This document shows positions 8,100 to 16,241 of a stretch of DNA of 64,000 nt, one piece after another. The stretch's first letter is position 1; each line of letters starts with the position of its first letter. Below the pieces are notes generated by a model. It did no database searches. It saw only the letters and a program-made list of their open reading frames with translations, and was not told where the DNA came from. Both the position numbers and the translations under genes were made by a program. Source of the DNA: Kribbella rubisoli (GTDB lineage: Bacteria > Actinomycetota > Actinomycetes > Propionibacteriales > Kribbellaceae); NCBI RefSeq assembly GCF_004217145.1, contig NZ_SHKR01000016.1, positions 124,001 through 188,000 on the forward strand, in the 5' to 3' direction.

Positions 8100-9547
8100 T
8101 GACCGACCAGCACCGCGTCGACACATTAGGGTGCTACGGCAACCAAATCTGCGAGACCCCGAACCTCGACGCTCTCGCCGCATCCGGCACCCGCTTCACC
8201 AACGGCTTCACCCCGACGGCGATCTGTACGCCGGCCCGCGCGACCCTGCAAACCGGCGTACTCCCGTATCGCCACACTCTCCTCGCGAACTACGAACGCA
8301 ACGTCGGCTACCGCGAGGAACTCGACGACACCTTCCCCGTCTTCTCCCACTACCTCACCGGCTACCAACTGGGCCATGTCGGCAAGTGGCACGTCGGCAA
8401 GGACAAGGGCCCGCGCGACTTCGGGTACGACGGCGAGCACTACCCGGGCTGGGGCAATGCCGTCGATCACCCCGACTACCTCAGCTACCTGGCCAAGCAC
8501 GGCTACCCGCCGTTCAGCGTCCGCGACTCGGTCCGCGGCACCTTTGCCAACGGTGAACCGGGCAACCTTCTCGCCGGCATCCTCGAGCAGCCCGTCGAGG
8601 CGACGTTCGAGTACTTCCTTGCCGAGCGCACCATCGAGCAACTCCGCCGCTTCGCCGCCGACGGCCGCCCGTTCTACCTCACCTGCAACTGGTTCGGCCC
8701 CCACCTCCCGTACCTGTTGCCCGAGGACTACTACTTCCGGTACGACGCCGCGCAGGTCGAGCTCCCCGCATCCGTCGCGGAGACGTTCGCCGGCAAACCG
8801 CGCGTCCAGCAGCACTACTCGTCGCACTGGACCTACGACAGCATCGGCCCGGACCGCTGGCGTGAACTCGTCGCGGCGTACTGGGGTTATGTCACGCTCA
8901 TCGACGAGCAGATCGGCCGCATCCTCGCCGTCGTCGACGAGCTCGGCCTCACCGACGACACCGCCGTACTGTTCACCGCCGACCACGGGGAGTTCACCGG
9001 CGCACATCGCCTGCACGACAAAGGCCCAGCGATGTACGACGACATCTATCGTGTCCCGCTGATCGCCAAGGTCCCCGGTCTACCGGCCCGCGTGGAGGAC
9101 TCCTTTGCGACTCTGACCGACCTGACGCCGACGTTCCTCGAGTTGGCCGATGTCGAGCCGCCTGAGCACTATCAGGGCCGCTCGCTGATGCCTTTGATCA
9201 AGGGCGAGCGGCCGGACGACTGGCCGACGGAGGTTATCGCCGAGTTCCACGGCCACCACTTCCCGTACCCGCAGCGGATGATCCGCACCGACCGCTACAA
9301 GCTCGTCGTCAACCCGGCCGACGTCAACGAGCTGTACGACCTCTCGACCGATCCGGACGAGCTCCACAACCGCAACCAGCATCCCGAGCTTGCTGAAGTA
9401 CGCCGTGAGCTGACGACCCGCCTGTACGACGTACTCCGGGACCGGGGCGACAACTTCTACCACTGGATGACGTCGATGTTCGAGGTCGGCGGCAAGAGCT
9501 ACGACACCGCGCTCAGCGCACTCGATCAGGAGGCAGCACGCCCGTGA
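8075..9547 (+). CDS. Sulfatase (second copy, Cys class)
   Basis: 490 residues from GTG 8075, chosen because GAGGAGG precedes it by 5 nt and the protein begins MAKNILFLMTDQHRVDTLG like the family. The formylglycine motif is CTPAR at Cys51; FTADHGEFTGAHRLHDKGP is the downstream metal site. No signal peptide. It overlaps the ROK stop by 25 bp, and its own TGA overlaps the next start by 4 bp (GTGA), so the three genes form a coupled unit. It differs clearly from the sulfatase at 5518-6918, suggesting a different sulfate position or sugar. Confidence 0.92.
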   Translation: MAKNILFLMTDQHRVDTLGCYGNQICETPNLDALAASGTRFTNGFTPTAICTPARATLQTGVLPYRHTLLANYERNVGYREELDDTFPVFSHYLTGYQLGHVGKWHVGKDKGPRDFGYDGEHYPGWGNAVDHPDYLSYLAKHGYPPFSVRDSVRGTFANGEPGNLLAGILEQPVEATFEYFLAERTIEQLRRFAADGRPFYLTCNWFGPHLPYLLPEDYYFRYDAAQVELPASVAETFAGKPRVQQHYSSHWTYDSIGPDRWRELVAAYWGYVTLIDEQIGRILAVVDELGLTDDTAVLFTADHGEFTGAHRLHDKGPAMYDDIYRVPLIAKVPGLPARVEDSFATLTDLTPTFLELADVEPPEHYQGRSLMPLIKGERPDDWPTEVIAEFHGHHFPYPQRMIRTDRYKLVVNPADVNELYDLSTDPDELHNRNQHPELAEVRRELTTRLYDVLRDRGDNFYHWMTSMFEVGGKSYDTALSALDQEAARP

Positions 9548-10334
9548 CCCAGCCTGCCGAGATCAACATCCGCCGCGACCGGCGCCACTCCATCGACCCG
9601 ATGATCTACGGCCATTTCCTGGAGTCGGCCTTCTTCGGCAACATCCAGGGCGGTGTCTTCGACGAGGGCTCACCGCTGGCGTACGGCGGGGACGACGTAC
9701 GCAGCGGACTGCGGACGGACGTGATCAAGCTCTGCCAGGAGCTCGGGCTCCCGGTCGTGCGCTGGCCCGGCGGAAACTTCACCTCGGCGTACCACTGGGA
9801 GGACGGGATCGGCCCGCGCGAGGCGCGTCCGCGGCGGCTCGAGCTGGCGTGGGGCTCGGAGGAGGACAACCACTTCGGCACCGACGAGTTCCTGACCTGG
9901 TGCGCCGAGGTCGCCACGGAACCGTACCTCGCGCACAGCTGCCGGGATGTCGACGAGGCGGTGCGCTGGGTCGAGTACACGAACTACGGCGGCGACACGG
10001 AGTACACCCGCAAGCGCGGGCGTGCGCCGTACGGCGTGAAGTACTGGGGTCTGGGCAACGAAGTGTACGGCGACTGGCAGATGGGTCACCGGACCGCCGA
10101 GGCGTACGCCGCCGACGCCGCCGAGCACGCCCGCTTCATGCGAGCCGTCGAGACTCGCTGCCGCCGCGGGCCATGGTTAAGCAGTTGGGCGCAGACGACG
10201 TACTGGCTTCCAACACACTCAGCCATCCGGACGCCGTCGTACTCCGCGACCTCGGCGTACTCGATCTCCCCGAGCCGAGCTACGAGTTCCCGGCGCGCAG
10301 CATCACGCTGCTGTCGTTCGCCGTCAGTGGATGA
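9544..10334 (+). pseudogene. GH51 alpha-L-arabinofuranosidase remnant with internal deletion and frameshift
   Basis: The frame starts at GTG 9544 (coupled to the sulfatase) and for about 200 residues reads as GH51: SIDPMIYGHFLES, VVRWPGGNFTSAYHW and YWGLGNEVYGDWQMG, the last with the acid/base Glu. At about 10150 homology stops. A second frame resumes at about 10176 with the family C-terminus (ADDVLASNTLSHPDAVV through PEPSYEFPARS) and stops at 10334. GH51 enzymes are about 500 residues; roughly 250 central residues, including the nucleophile Glu and most of the barrel, are missing and the halves are out of frame. The literal ORF runs on to 10947 through unrelated antisense sequence. It cannot make an active enzyme. 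Confidence 0.85.
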
Positions 10335-10893
10335 CGAGGCGCATCAGGATGCGGGGGTGGCCGGCCAGGGTCGAGGTGGTGTCGGCGGACTTGGTGAAGC
10401 CGGCCTGTTCGAAGTTCTTGCGGAGGCCGGCGTACGCCATCGTCAGGTCGACCTTGCTGTCGCCGTTGTCCAGGGGATAGGCCTCCACGACCGGTGCGCC
10501 GTTCGTGCGGGCGAAGTCGACCGCGCCGGCGATCAGCGCGTGCGAGATGCCCTGACCGCGATGGCCCGGACGGACGCGGATGCACCAGAGCGACCACACC
10601 GGAAGGTCGTCGACGTGCGGGATCTTCCGGTTTCGGGCGAAGTTCGTTGCCGCGCGCGGTGCGATCGCGGCCCAGCCGACCGGCGTGTCTCCGTCGTACG
10701 CGAGGACTCCAGGCGCTGGCTTCTCCTTGCAGAGTTCGGCGACGTAGTCAGCGCGCGCCGGACCCTTGAGCTCGTTGTTGAGCTTGGACGGGATGCGGTA
10801 GCTCAGGCAGAAGCACACAGTGGAGGTCGGTGCCTTGGGCCCGATAACCGCGCGGACGTCCTCGAAGACGGTGGCCGGACGTACGTCGATCAT
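10324..10893 (-). CDS. GNAT-family N-acetyltransferase
   Basis: 189 residues. The acetyl-CoA pyrophosphate loop is RPGHRGQGISHALI, preceded by WSLWCIRV and followed by AYPLDN and GLRKNFEQAGF, typical of GNAT motif A/B. The substrate is unknown. ATG 10893 overlaps the RecQ-type helicase stop as ATGA, so it is the last gene of a translationally coupled operon with helicase and glycosylase genes. Its 3' end overlaps the end of the GH51 remnant by 11 bp. Confidence 0.85.
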   Translation of the reverse strand: MIDVRPATVFEDVRAVIGPKAPTSTVCFCLSYRIPSKLNNELKGPARADYVAELCKEKPAPGVLAYDGDTPVGWAAIAPRAATNFARNRKIPHVDDLPVWSLWCIRVRPGHRGQGISHALIAGAVDFARTNGAPVVEAYPLDNGDSKVDLTMAYAGLRKNFEQAGFTKSADTTSTLAGHPRILMRLVIH

Positions 10894-12494
10894 TCGGCCT
10901 CCAGCAGTTGGTTGTGGATCATGAACGCAGTACGGAGTTCCTTGTAGCCGACGCGATCGAACAGGACCGTCATCGTCGTACCGTCGTAGTGCTCGACCAG
11001 ACCGGCGCCGAACTTGCGGTGCTTCACCCGGCTGCCGATCGGGAACGGCTCCTCCTCGGGCGGAGCCGCCGTACGGCCGGCCAGGTCGTTGTCGCAGTTG
11101 CCGCACGGGCCTTCGTAGTGCTCGCCGAAGTAGCTCAGCAGCCACTCACGCCGGCAGCCGCCGTACTCCGCGTACGTCGACATCATCTCGACCCGGGACT
11201 TGGCGACCTCGCGCCGATCGTGCTCGACCGCCGAAGCAGCCGCGACGGCTTTGTCGACGTCGACCCGGCGGGCCAGGTGGAACTGGTGGCCGATGGCAAC
11301 GACTCGGGCGTCGGTCAGCCGACCTAGCGCGCGTTCGACGCGGGCCGTACCGAGGTGGGTCGCGGCGGTGAGCTCGGCGATGCTCGCGGGCCGGTGCTCG
11401 TCGATGGCGGTCGCGACGGCGACGAGGTCCTCGTCGGTCACGCCGCCAGAGGCGAAGAAGCGGTTCAGGCCGAGGTCGGCGTGCCGGAAGAAGAGCTCGA
11501 TATCGGCCGGTTCGCCGTCGCGGCCCGCGCGGCCGATCTCCTGGTAGTACGCGTCGATCGAGGACGGCGCCTCGGCGTGACTGACCCAGCGGATGTCGGG
11601 CTTGTCGATCCCCATCCCGAACGCGATCGTCGCCACGACGACACGGCAGTCGCCCGCGAGGAAGGTGTCCTGGACCTCGCGGCGCTGCTTGGCCGACAGC
11701 CCGGCGTGGTACGCCTGCGCGGACACGCCCGCGGTGTTGAGATCGGACGCCAGGTCCTCGGCGTGGCGGTGCGTGGCGACGTACACGATGCCCGGGCCGC
11801 GGGACGACCGGACATGGCTGAGCAGGCGGCGGTTCTTGGTGTCGTCGTCGGCGAAGGTGAACACCGCGAGGTTGAGGTTCGGCCGGTCGAAGCCGCCGAC
11901 GACGACTGCCGGATCGTCCAGCTCGAGGCGATGCGCGATCTGCTTGCGTACCGGCGGGGCGGCCGTCGCGGTCAGCGCGAGCACCGGCGGCCGTCCCATC
12001 GCCTTGATCGCGGCCGCCAGCCGGAGGTAGTCGGGCCGGAAGTCCTCGCCCCACTCGCTCACCAGATGCGCCTCGTCCACGGCGAGCAACCGCGGCCGTG
12101 ACTTCGCCAGCAGTTCGAGTACGTCGGCATGCGTCAGCTGCTCCGGCGACATCAGCACGAACCCCGGCCGCCCGTCCATGAGCAGCTCGCGAGCCGCACG
12201 CCCGCCGGCGCGATCGGTCGCATTCAGCTCGGCAACCTCGACACCGGCCGGATGCTTCGCCAACGCCCGCAACTGGTCCCGCTGCAAGGCCACCAGCGGA
12301 CTGACCACCACTGTCACGCCGCCGAGAGCCAGACCCGCGAGCTGGTAGATCGCCGTCTTGCCGGTCCCGGTTGCGAGCACGGCCAACGTGTCCCGCCCGT
12401 CGAGCACCGCTCGAACGGCGTCCTCCTGCCCCGGCCGCAACGACTCGTACCCCAGCCACTCGCGAGCAAGCGCGACGATGTCCCTCACGGTCAC
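10890..12494 (-). CDS. recQ: RecQ-type ATP-dependent DNA helicase with Tudor-like C-terminus
   Basis: 534 residues from GTG 12494 (GAGG 6 nt upstream; GTG 12488 is also possible). Walker A ATGTGKT at 41-47, DEAH at 140-143 followed by the RecQ-type SEWGEDFRPDY, and helicase motif VI GRAGRDGEPADIELF. The RecQ zinc region is present (GGCRREWLLSYFGEHYEG then CGNCDND), but only three of four cysteines remain; the fourth is Asp. There is no HRDC domain. Instead a short C-terminal segment beginning FPIGSRVKHRKFGAG resembles the UvrD/PcrA Tudor-like module. It should unwind DNA 3'-5' in repair. The gene follows the glycosylase stop after 1 nt and overlaps the GNAT gene by 4 nt. Confidence 0.92.
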   Translation of the reverse strand: MTVRDIVALAREWLGYESLRPGQEDAVRAVLDGRDTLAVLATGTGKTAIYQLAGLALGGVTVVVSPLVALQRDQLRALAKHPAGVEVAELNATDRAGGRAARELLMDGRPGFVLMSPEQLTHADVLELLAKSRPRLLAVDEAHLVSEWGEDFRPDYLRLAAAIKAMGRPPVLALTATAAPPVRKQIAHRLELDDPAVVVGGFDRPNLNLAVFTFADDDTKNRRLLSHVRSSRGPGIVYVATHRHAEDLASDLNTAGVSAQAYHAGLSAKQRREVQDTFLAGDCRVVVATIAFGMGIDKPDIRWVSHAEAPSSIDAYYQEIGRAGRDGEPADIELFFRHADLGLNRFFASGGVTDEDLVAVATAIDEHRPASIAELTAATHLGTARVERALGRLTDARVVAIGHQFHLARRVDVDKAVAAASAVEHDRREVAKSRVEMMSTYAEYGGCRREWLLSYFGEHYEGPCGNCDNDLAGRTAAPPEEEPFPIGSRVKHRKFGAGLVEHYDGTTMTVLFDRVGYKELRTAFMIHNQLLEAE

Positions 12495-12495
12495 A

Positions 12496-13149
12496 TCATG
12501 CCTCGCCGCGCTGTACCGCCCGCCAGCGCCAGAGGTACATCCCAGCCAGCGTCCGCTGCGGCCGCCACGCCTGCCCCAGCTTCTCGACCTCGGCGGGCTT
12601 GGGCAGCTCCGGCAGCTTGTATACCGCCTCGACCGTCCGGCGGATCTCGAGGTCGCCGACCGCCAGCACATCCGGCCGGAGCAGGTGGAAGATCAGGAAG
12701 ATCTCCGCCGTCCAGCGCCCGATCCCCTTGATCGCGGTGAGCTGAGCGACCACCTCGTCATCCGGAAGGTCCGGCAGCCGTTCCAGCTCCAATTCACCCG
12801 AGATCACATGTTCCGCGAGCGATCGCAACGAGGCCGTCTTCGCGTGCGACAACCCCACCGCGGTCCGCAGCGCGTCCGGTTCGTCGGCCAGCAACTCCTG
12901 CGGTGTCGGCGTGCGCCCGCCGTACCGCTCGAGAATCCGCCCGAAGATGGCCTGAGCGGCAACATTCGAGATGTTCTGCCCGACAATCGCCCGCGCCAGC
13001 ACCCCGTAGTGCTCAGCCGGCAGATCCGGAACGCCGGTGTCCCGGCTCTCCGACAACGGCACCCCCACGGCCTCAACCACATCATCAATCACCCGACCAA
13101 GCACGGAGTCGACCCGCCGCAAGTAGTCCTCCGGGGTTTCAGCGGGCAT
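12496..13149 (-). CDS. DNA-3-methyladenine glycosylase II (AlkA-like, HhH-GPD)
   Basis: 217 residues. The helix-hairpin-helix LTAIKGIGRWTAEIF spans about 137-151, and the catalytic Asp is D166 in AVGDLEIRR, matching the AlkA pattern. The N-terminal half carries ARAIVGQNISNVAAQAIF. There is no Fe-S cysteine loop, unlike MutY or Nth. It should excise alkylated purines in base-excision repair. Its start overlaps the upstream hypothetical gene by 11 bp and its stop is 1 nt from the helicase start, so expression is coupled. Confidence 0.92.
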   Translation of the reverse strand: MPAETPEDYLRRVDSVLGRVIDDVVEAVGVPLSESRDTGVPDLPAEHYGVLARAIVGQNISNVAAQAIFGRILERYGGRTPTPQELLADEPDALRTAVGLSHAKTASLRSLAEHVISGELELERLPDLPDDEVVAQLTAIKGIGRWTAEIFLIFHLLRPDVLAVGDLEIRRTVEAVYKLPELPKPAEVEKLGQAWRPQRTLAGMYLWRWRAVQRGEA

Positions 13150-13789
13150 GGCGCCGGCTCCGTACCGTCAAGGACAGGTTGTCGCCGGTCCGGTCGATCT
13201 GCAGCAGGCCGCGCGATTCGGCGTACTCGAGAGTCGCTCGTACTTCGTCCTCCGACGCGCACGTCCGCTCGGCGAGCGATGCGACGGTCTGTTCGGTGCC
13301 GCCCCAGAGCGCCACTGACACGATGTCGGCGGCATAGCCGGTGTACTGCTTCACCGCCCGGGAACTCTTGAGGAACGTCACTGCCTGTGCCGGGAGCTGG
13401 ACGACGTCCTCAGCAGATGGCGGGTGCTCAACCGCGCGGTAGCGCAAGCCGTCGAAGCTGATCATGTGGAGTGCGAGGTAGAGCGGTAGCAGCTCGCGGC
13501 GGGTGGTCGCCTCGGGTACGTCGACCTGGCCGGCGAGCTCCGCGAGGCTCGGCCAGTCCGGCCGGGACGGAGGACCTTGGCGGAGCGGCTGGTCGAGCCA
13601 GTCGGGGCCGCGATGGTGATCGGCGCCCCACGCGTCGATCTCGTCGGCGCTCACGCCGTCGGGCTTCCCGAACCACTCGATCACGTTCGCGACCTCGATC
13701 TCCTGGAACCCGAGCACCGAACCCCAGCCCGGATCAGGCGCCCAGACCGGCGGCCTGGCCCGGCGACTCCACCGCGGCGGCTCCACCAC
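13139..13789 (-). CDS. Hypothetical protein, first gene of the AlkA-RecQ-GNAT operon
   Basis: 216 residues; family not recognised. The N-terminus is Trp/Pro-rich (PPVWAPDPGWG). The middle, PSLAELAGQVDVPEATTRREL, and the end, TVASLAERTCASEDEVRATL followed by YAESRGLLQI, both read like winged-helix units, so DNA binding is possible. There are no membrane segments and no catalytic motif. The GTG start at 13789 is 12 bp after the stop of the gene at 13802. The 11-bp overlap with the glycosylase gene suggests a shared role in repair, which is inference. Confidence 0.6.
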   Translation of the reverse strand: MVEPPRWSRRARPPVWAPDPGWGSVLGFQEIEVANVIEWFGKPDGVSADEIDAWGADHHRGPDWLDQPLRQGPPSRPDWPSLAELAGQVDVPEATTRRELLPLYLALHMISFDGLRYRAVEHPPSAEDVVQLPAQAVTFLKSSRAVKQYTGYAADIVSVALWGGTEQTVASLAERTCASEDEVRATLEYAESRGLLQIDRTGDNLSLTVRSRRHAR

Positions 13790-13801
13790 GCCGGTGACCG
13801 G

Positions 13802-14248
13802 TCAGAAGTCCAAGTGCCAGACGTCGGTGGGCTGAAGGTCGTCCTCGTTGTCGGGCAGGGGAGTCGGCGGCAACGGCCGGTGTGCAAGCCGGACGCGGTA
13901 CAGACCCGGATCGCCGAGCTTCAGGTGATCTTCGCCAGGGCCGCCCATGAGGTCGCTCAGCGCGACGACGCCGGACGGACTCCGGTACGGCAGCTCGACG
14001 ACGTCTGTCCACGCGTCCGGGACTTCGTCACCCAGCAGGTCATCGTGCGCTTGCAGTTGTACGACGCAAGGGCCGTCCCCGCCGGCGACGTACAGCCATC
14101 CGTGCCCCGAGCGACCGAGCGAGCCGACCGGATGCGCCTCGTTGTCGGACGTCTCCTCGTGGTCCATCGAATCCCGTACGTCCAGCGCCACGAGGATGCC
14201 CGAGTCGGGCAGGTAGTGGTCGTCCCCGCGTCTCCCCAGAACACCCAT
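13802..14248 (-). CDS. Hypothetical protein
   Basis: 148 residues, acidic, no membrane segment; not recognised. It contains GHGWLYVAGGDGPCVVQLQ and a C-terminal LGDPGLYRVRLAHRP followed by an acidic, Trp-containing end (DVWHLDF). This end loosely resembles actinobacterial proteins whose last strand reads YRVRV and ends in W/F, some of which are toxin-neutralising or ligand-binding, but the match is too weak to name. It is the first gene of the minus-strand run leading into the repair operon. A -10 TACGGT ends 6 nt before the ATG. Confidence 0.6.
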   Translation of the reverse strand: MGVLGRRGDDHYLPDSGILVALDVRDSMDHEETSDNEAHPVGSLGRSGHGWLYVAGGDGPCVVQLQAHDDLLGDEVPDAWTDVVELPYRSPSGVVALSDLMGGPGEDHLKLGDPGLYRVRLAHRPLPPTPLPDNEDDLQPTDVWHLDF

Positions 14249-14254
14249 GCCCGA

Positions 14255-14260
14255 ACCGTA
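14255..14260 (-). promoter_or_regulatory. -10 box of a leaderless promoter at the head of the repair operon
   Basis: TACGGT on the minus strand is followed by TCGGGC and then ATG 14248. It may drive the whole run from 14248 to 10324, since all later gaps are under 15 bp. Confidence 0.5.
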
Positions 14261-14281
14261 GTACAGGGGTCAGCACAGGGG

Positions 14282-14857
14282 TCAGTGGTTCACGGTGTAG
14301 ACGAGTTTCTGGATGCCGTTGGGGTAGGAGGCGCTGTCGGTGAGGGTGAGCGGCAGCTTGTCGCGGTCGGCGTCGCTGAAGAGGCGTTTGCCGGCGCCGA
14401 GGAGGACCGGGAAGACGAGCAGGTGGTAGCGGTCGATGAGGCCGGCGTCGGAGAGGTTGCGGTTGAGGGTGGCGCTGCCGTTGATGATGATCGGGCCGCC
14501 TTCGGTCTCCTTCAGCGCGGCGACGTCGTCGAGGGAGCGCAGGATGGTGGTCTCGCCCCAGTTCGTCACCAGGTCGCTGTCCTGCAGCGTGGTCGACACG
14601 ACGTACTTCGGCATCGCGTTGTAGCCGGCGAACTCCACCGTCATCCCCGGCCAGACCGGCGCGAAGGACTGGTAGCTGACCCGGCCGAGCAGCAGCGCGC
14701 TCGCCTCGGACTGCTCGCTGCCCTTGATCTCGTACGCCGCCTCGTCGAACGGGATGTCCTTGAACGTCCAGCCCGAGTTCCGGTAGCCCGGCTCGCCGCC
14801 TGGACCCTCGACGACGCCATCGAGAGAGATGAACGCGGTGGTGATGAGGGTACGCAT
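14282..14857 (-). CDS. Dihydrofolate-reductase-like (RibD C-terminal domain) oxidoreductase
   Basis: 191 residues. MRTLITTAFISLDGVVEGPG at the start and LLLGRVSYQSFAPVWPG, GGPIIINGSATLNRNL and YHLLVFPVLLGAGKRLF later are the RibD_C/DHFR-like signature. Members reduce pyrimidine-like or other heterocycles with NADPH, but most actinobacterial copies are uncharacterised. GGAG precedes ATG 14857. It stands 33 bp upstream of the hypothetical gene at 13802-14248 with its own ribosome site. Confidence 0.85.
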   Translation of the reverse strand: MRTLITTAFISLDGVVEGPGGEPGYRNSGWTFKDIPFDEAAYEIKGSEQSEASALLLGRVSYQSFAPVWPGMTVEFAGYNAMPKYVVSTTLQDSDLVTNWGETTILRSLDDVAALKETEGGPIIINGSATLNRNLSDAGLIDRYHLLVFPVLLGAGKRLFSDADRDKLPLTLTDSASYPNGIQKLVYTVNH

Positions 14858-14937
14858 CTGATGCTCCTTGTTCGGTTGGTTATGCCTGTGCGTCGAGCAG
14901 GGCCCGGCGGATGCGACACGTCATGATGTGACGCACG

Positions 14938-15657
14938 TCACTCCGCGGTGATGATCCACGCAGCCGAATCGAAAAGGACGCCGTTGCCGGTGTCGTGCGC
15001 TGCGAGCATGGCGCGTAGAGCCGCCTCCGCACGCTCGGCAGCCGCCGGGTCGAGCTCTGCCAGGAGCGCCTGCGGCTCCCGGAGCCGGAGGACATTCGCG
15101 TACGCCGACTCAACGTCCGCGCCGTAGTAGAGCGGTTCGTGGACGGCCGTGAACGTCGGATCGGCGAACCCCGCCGACGTCAGGATGTCCCGCGTCACGT
15201 CCTGCGACCCGAGCGTGAACGCCGACTCGTCGCGGTACGTCCCGCCGATGGCTTCCGGAATCACCCGCGCCCACTCGTTCTCCCTCCGCGGCTGCCAGAC
15301 GAGCACGACCAGCCGTCCACCCGGACGCAACGCACGCCGCAGATTGGTGAACGCCCCGAGCAGATCATCGAAGAACATCACACCGAACCGGCTGATGATC
15401 AGGTCGACCGGCTCGAATTCGTACGTCGCAGCATCGGCCAGCAAGTAGTCCACGTTCGGCGTCGGCTGACGTCGAGCGTGCTCGAGCATCCGCTCGGAAA
15501 CATCGACCCCGAGCACATGCCCAGCATCAACTGCCGCGTCCCGCGTCGTCTGCCCACTGCCGCAACCGACGTCGAGCACCCGATCCCCGTCGCGTACGCC
15601 GCAGGCCTCGCGCAACCGCGGGCGATAGAACCGCATCTCGGCGTCGTAGTCGAACAT
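14938..15657 (-). CDS. Class I SAM-dependent methyltransferase
   Basis: 239 residues. The SAM motif is VLDVGCGSGQTTRDAA (about 28-43), with GVDVSERMLEHAR as motif II region and RRALRPGGRLVVLVW as the post-III strand. It belongs to the Methyltransf_11/25 type; the substrate is unknown. It is divergent from the HD-domain gene, and the two promoters share the 50 bp between their start codons. Confidence 0.85.
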   Translation of the reverse strand: MFDYDAEMRFYRPRLREACGVRDGDRVLDVGCGSGQTTRDAAVDAGHVLGVDVSERMLEHARRQPTPNVDYLLADAATYEFEPVDLIISRFGVMFFDDLLGAFTNLRRALRPGGRLVVLVWQPRRENEWARVIPEAIGGTYRDESAFTLGSQDVTRDILTSAGFADPTFTAVHEPLYYGADVESAYANVLRLREPQALLAELDPAAAERAEAALRAMLAAHDTGNGVLFDSAAWIITAE

Positions 15658-15663
15658 TGCCCA

Positions 15664-15700
15664 AGGCTAAAGGCGACCGTTCACCTGGGCTGCTTACGCT
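15664..15700. promoter_or_regulatory. Divergent pair of leaderless -10 boxes
   Basis: Minus strand: TAGCCT (15669-15664), 6 nt, ATG 15657. Plus strand: TACGCT (15695-15700), 7 nt, ATG 15708. Neither gene has a Shine-Dalgarno sequence. The boxes are only 25 bp apart, so the two polymerase footprints overlap and simultaneous firing is unlikely. Confidence 0.5.
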
Positions 15701-15707
15701 CCACGGC

Positions 15708-16241
15708 ATGTCGATCAGAACCGTCGATGACCTGATGAACCTGCTCGCGGACTGCGAGGACGCGTGGGACATGCCTGACCGCAGCGGCGATCCGGTCGAC
15801 ATCCTCGACCACGACCGCCAATGCGCCGAGCTGCTGCGCCGTGACTTCCCGGACGACGAGCAGCTCCAGGTCGCGGGACTGGTGCACGACATCGGGCACT
15901 TCCTGCGGCCCGGTGACGACGCAGGTCACGGCCGCCACGGCGCGGACGCGGTACGACGGTTGCTGGGGGAGCGGGTCGCCCGACTCGTCGAGTTGCACGT
16001 GGTCGCGAAGCGGTATCTGGTGGCGGTTCATGCGGCGCAGTTGTCTGCGTCGAGTCGCCGTACCTTGATCGCTCAGGGCGGGCCGATGACCGCAGAAGAA
16101 GTCGTCGTGTTCGAACGTGATCCCGAGTTCGCCGCGGCGGTCGCGTTGCGGCGAGCCGATGATGCCGGCAAGGTCGTCGGACTCGAGGTCGCGTCGCTCA
16201 AGTCGTGGCGGCCCGTCGTCGAGCGAGTCGCGCGCGGTTAG
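15708..16241 (+). CDS. HD-domain protein (putative metal-dependent phosphohydrolase)
   Basis: 177 residues. VDILDHDRQCAELLRRDF leads into the HD motif in GLVHDIGHFLRPG, with a further His in ELHVVAKRYLVAVH, as in small HD proteins related to inositol-oxygenase or HDIG hydrolases. It should bind metal and cleave a phosphoester or act as an oxygenase; which one cannot be told. ATG 15708 fits the -10 box 7 nt upstream; the longer frame from 15657 would overlap the divergent methyltransferase start. Its TAG overlaps the convergent VOC stop (TTAG, 16238-16241). Confidence 0.75.
   Translation: MSIRTVDDLMNLLADCEDAWDMPDRSGDPVDILDHDRQCAELLRRDFPDDEQLQVAGLVHDIGHFLRPGDDAGHGRHGADAVRRLLGERVARLVELHVVAKRYLVAVHAAQLSASSRRTLIAQGGPMTAEEVVVFERDPEFAAAVALRRADDAGKVVGLEVASLKSWRPVVERVARG

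Noticed and set aside
10335..10947. Extension of the GH51 frame to a 467-residue protein
   Set aside because: After the deletion the frame reads antisense of the GNAT gene; the extension is not homologous to anything sensible.
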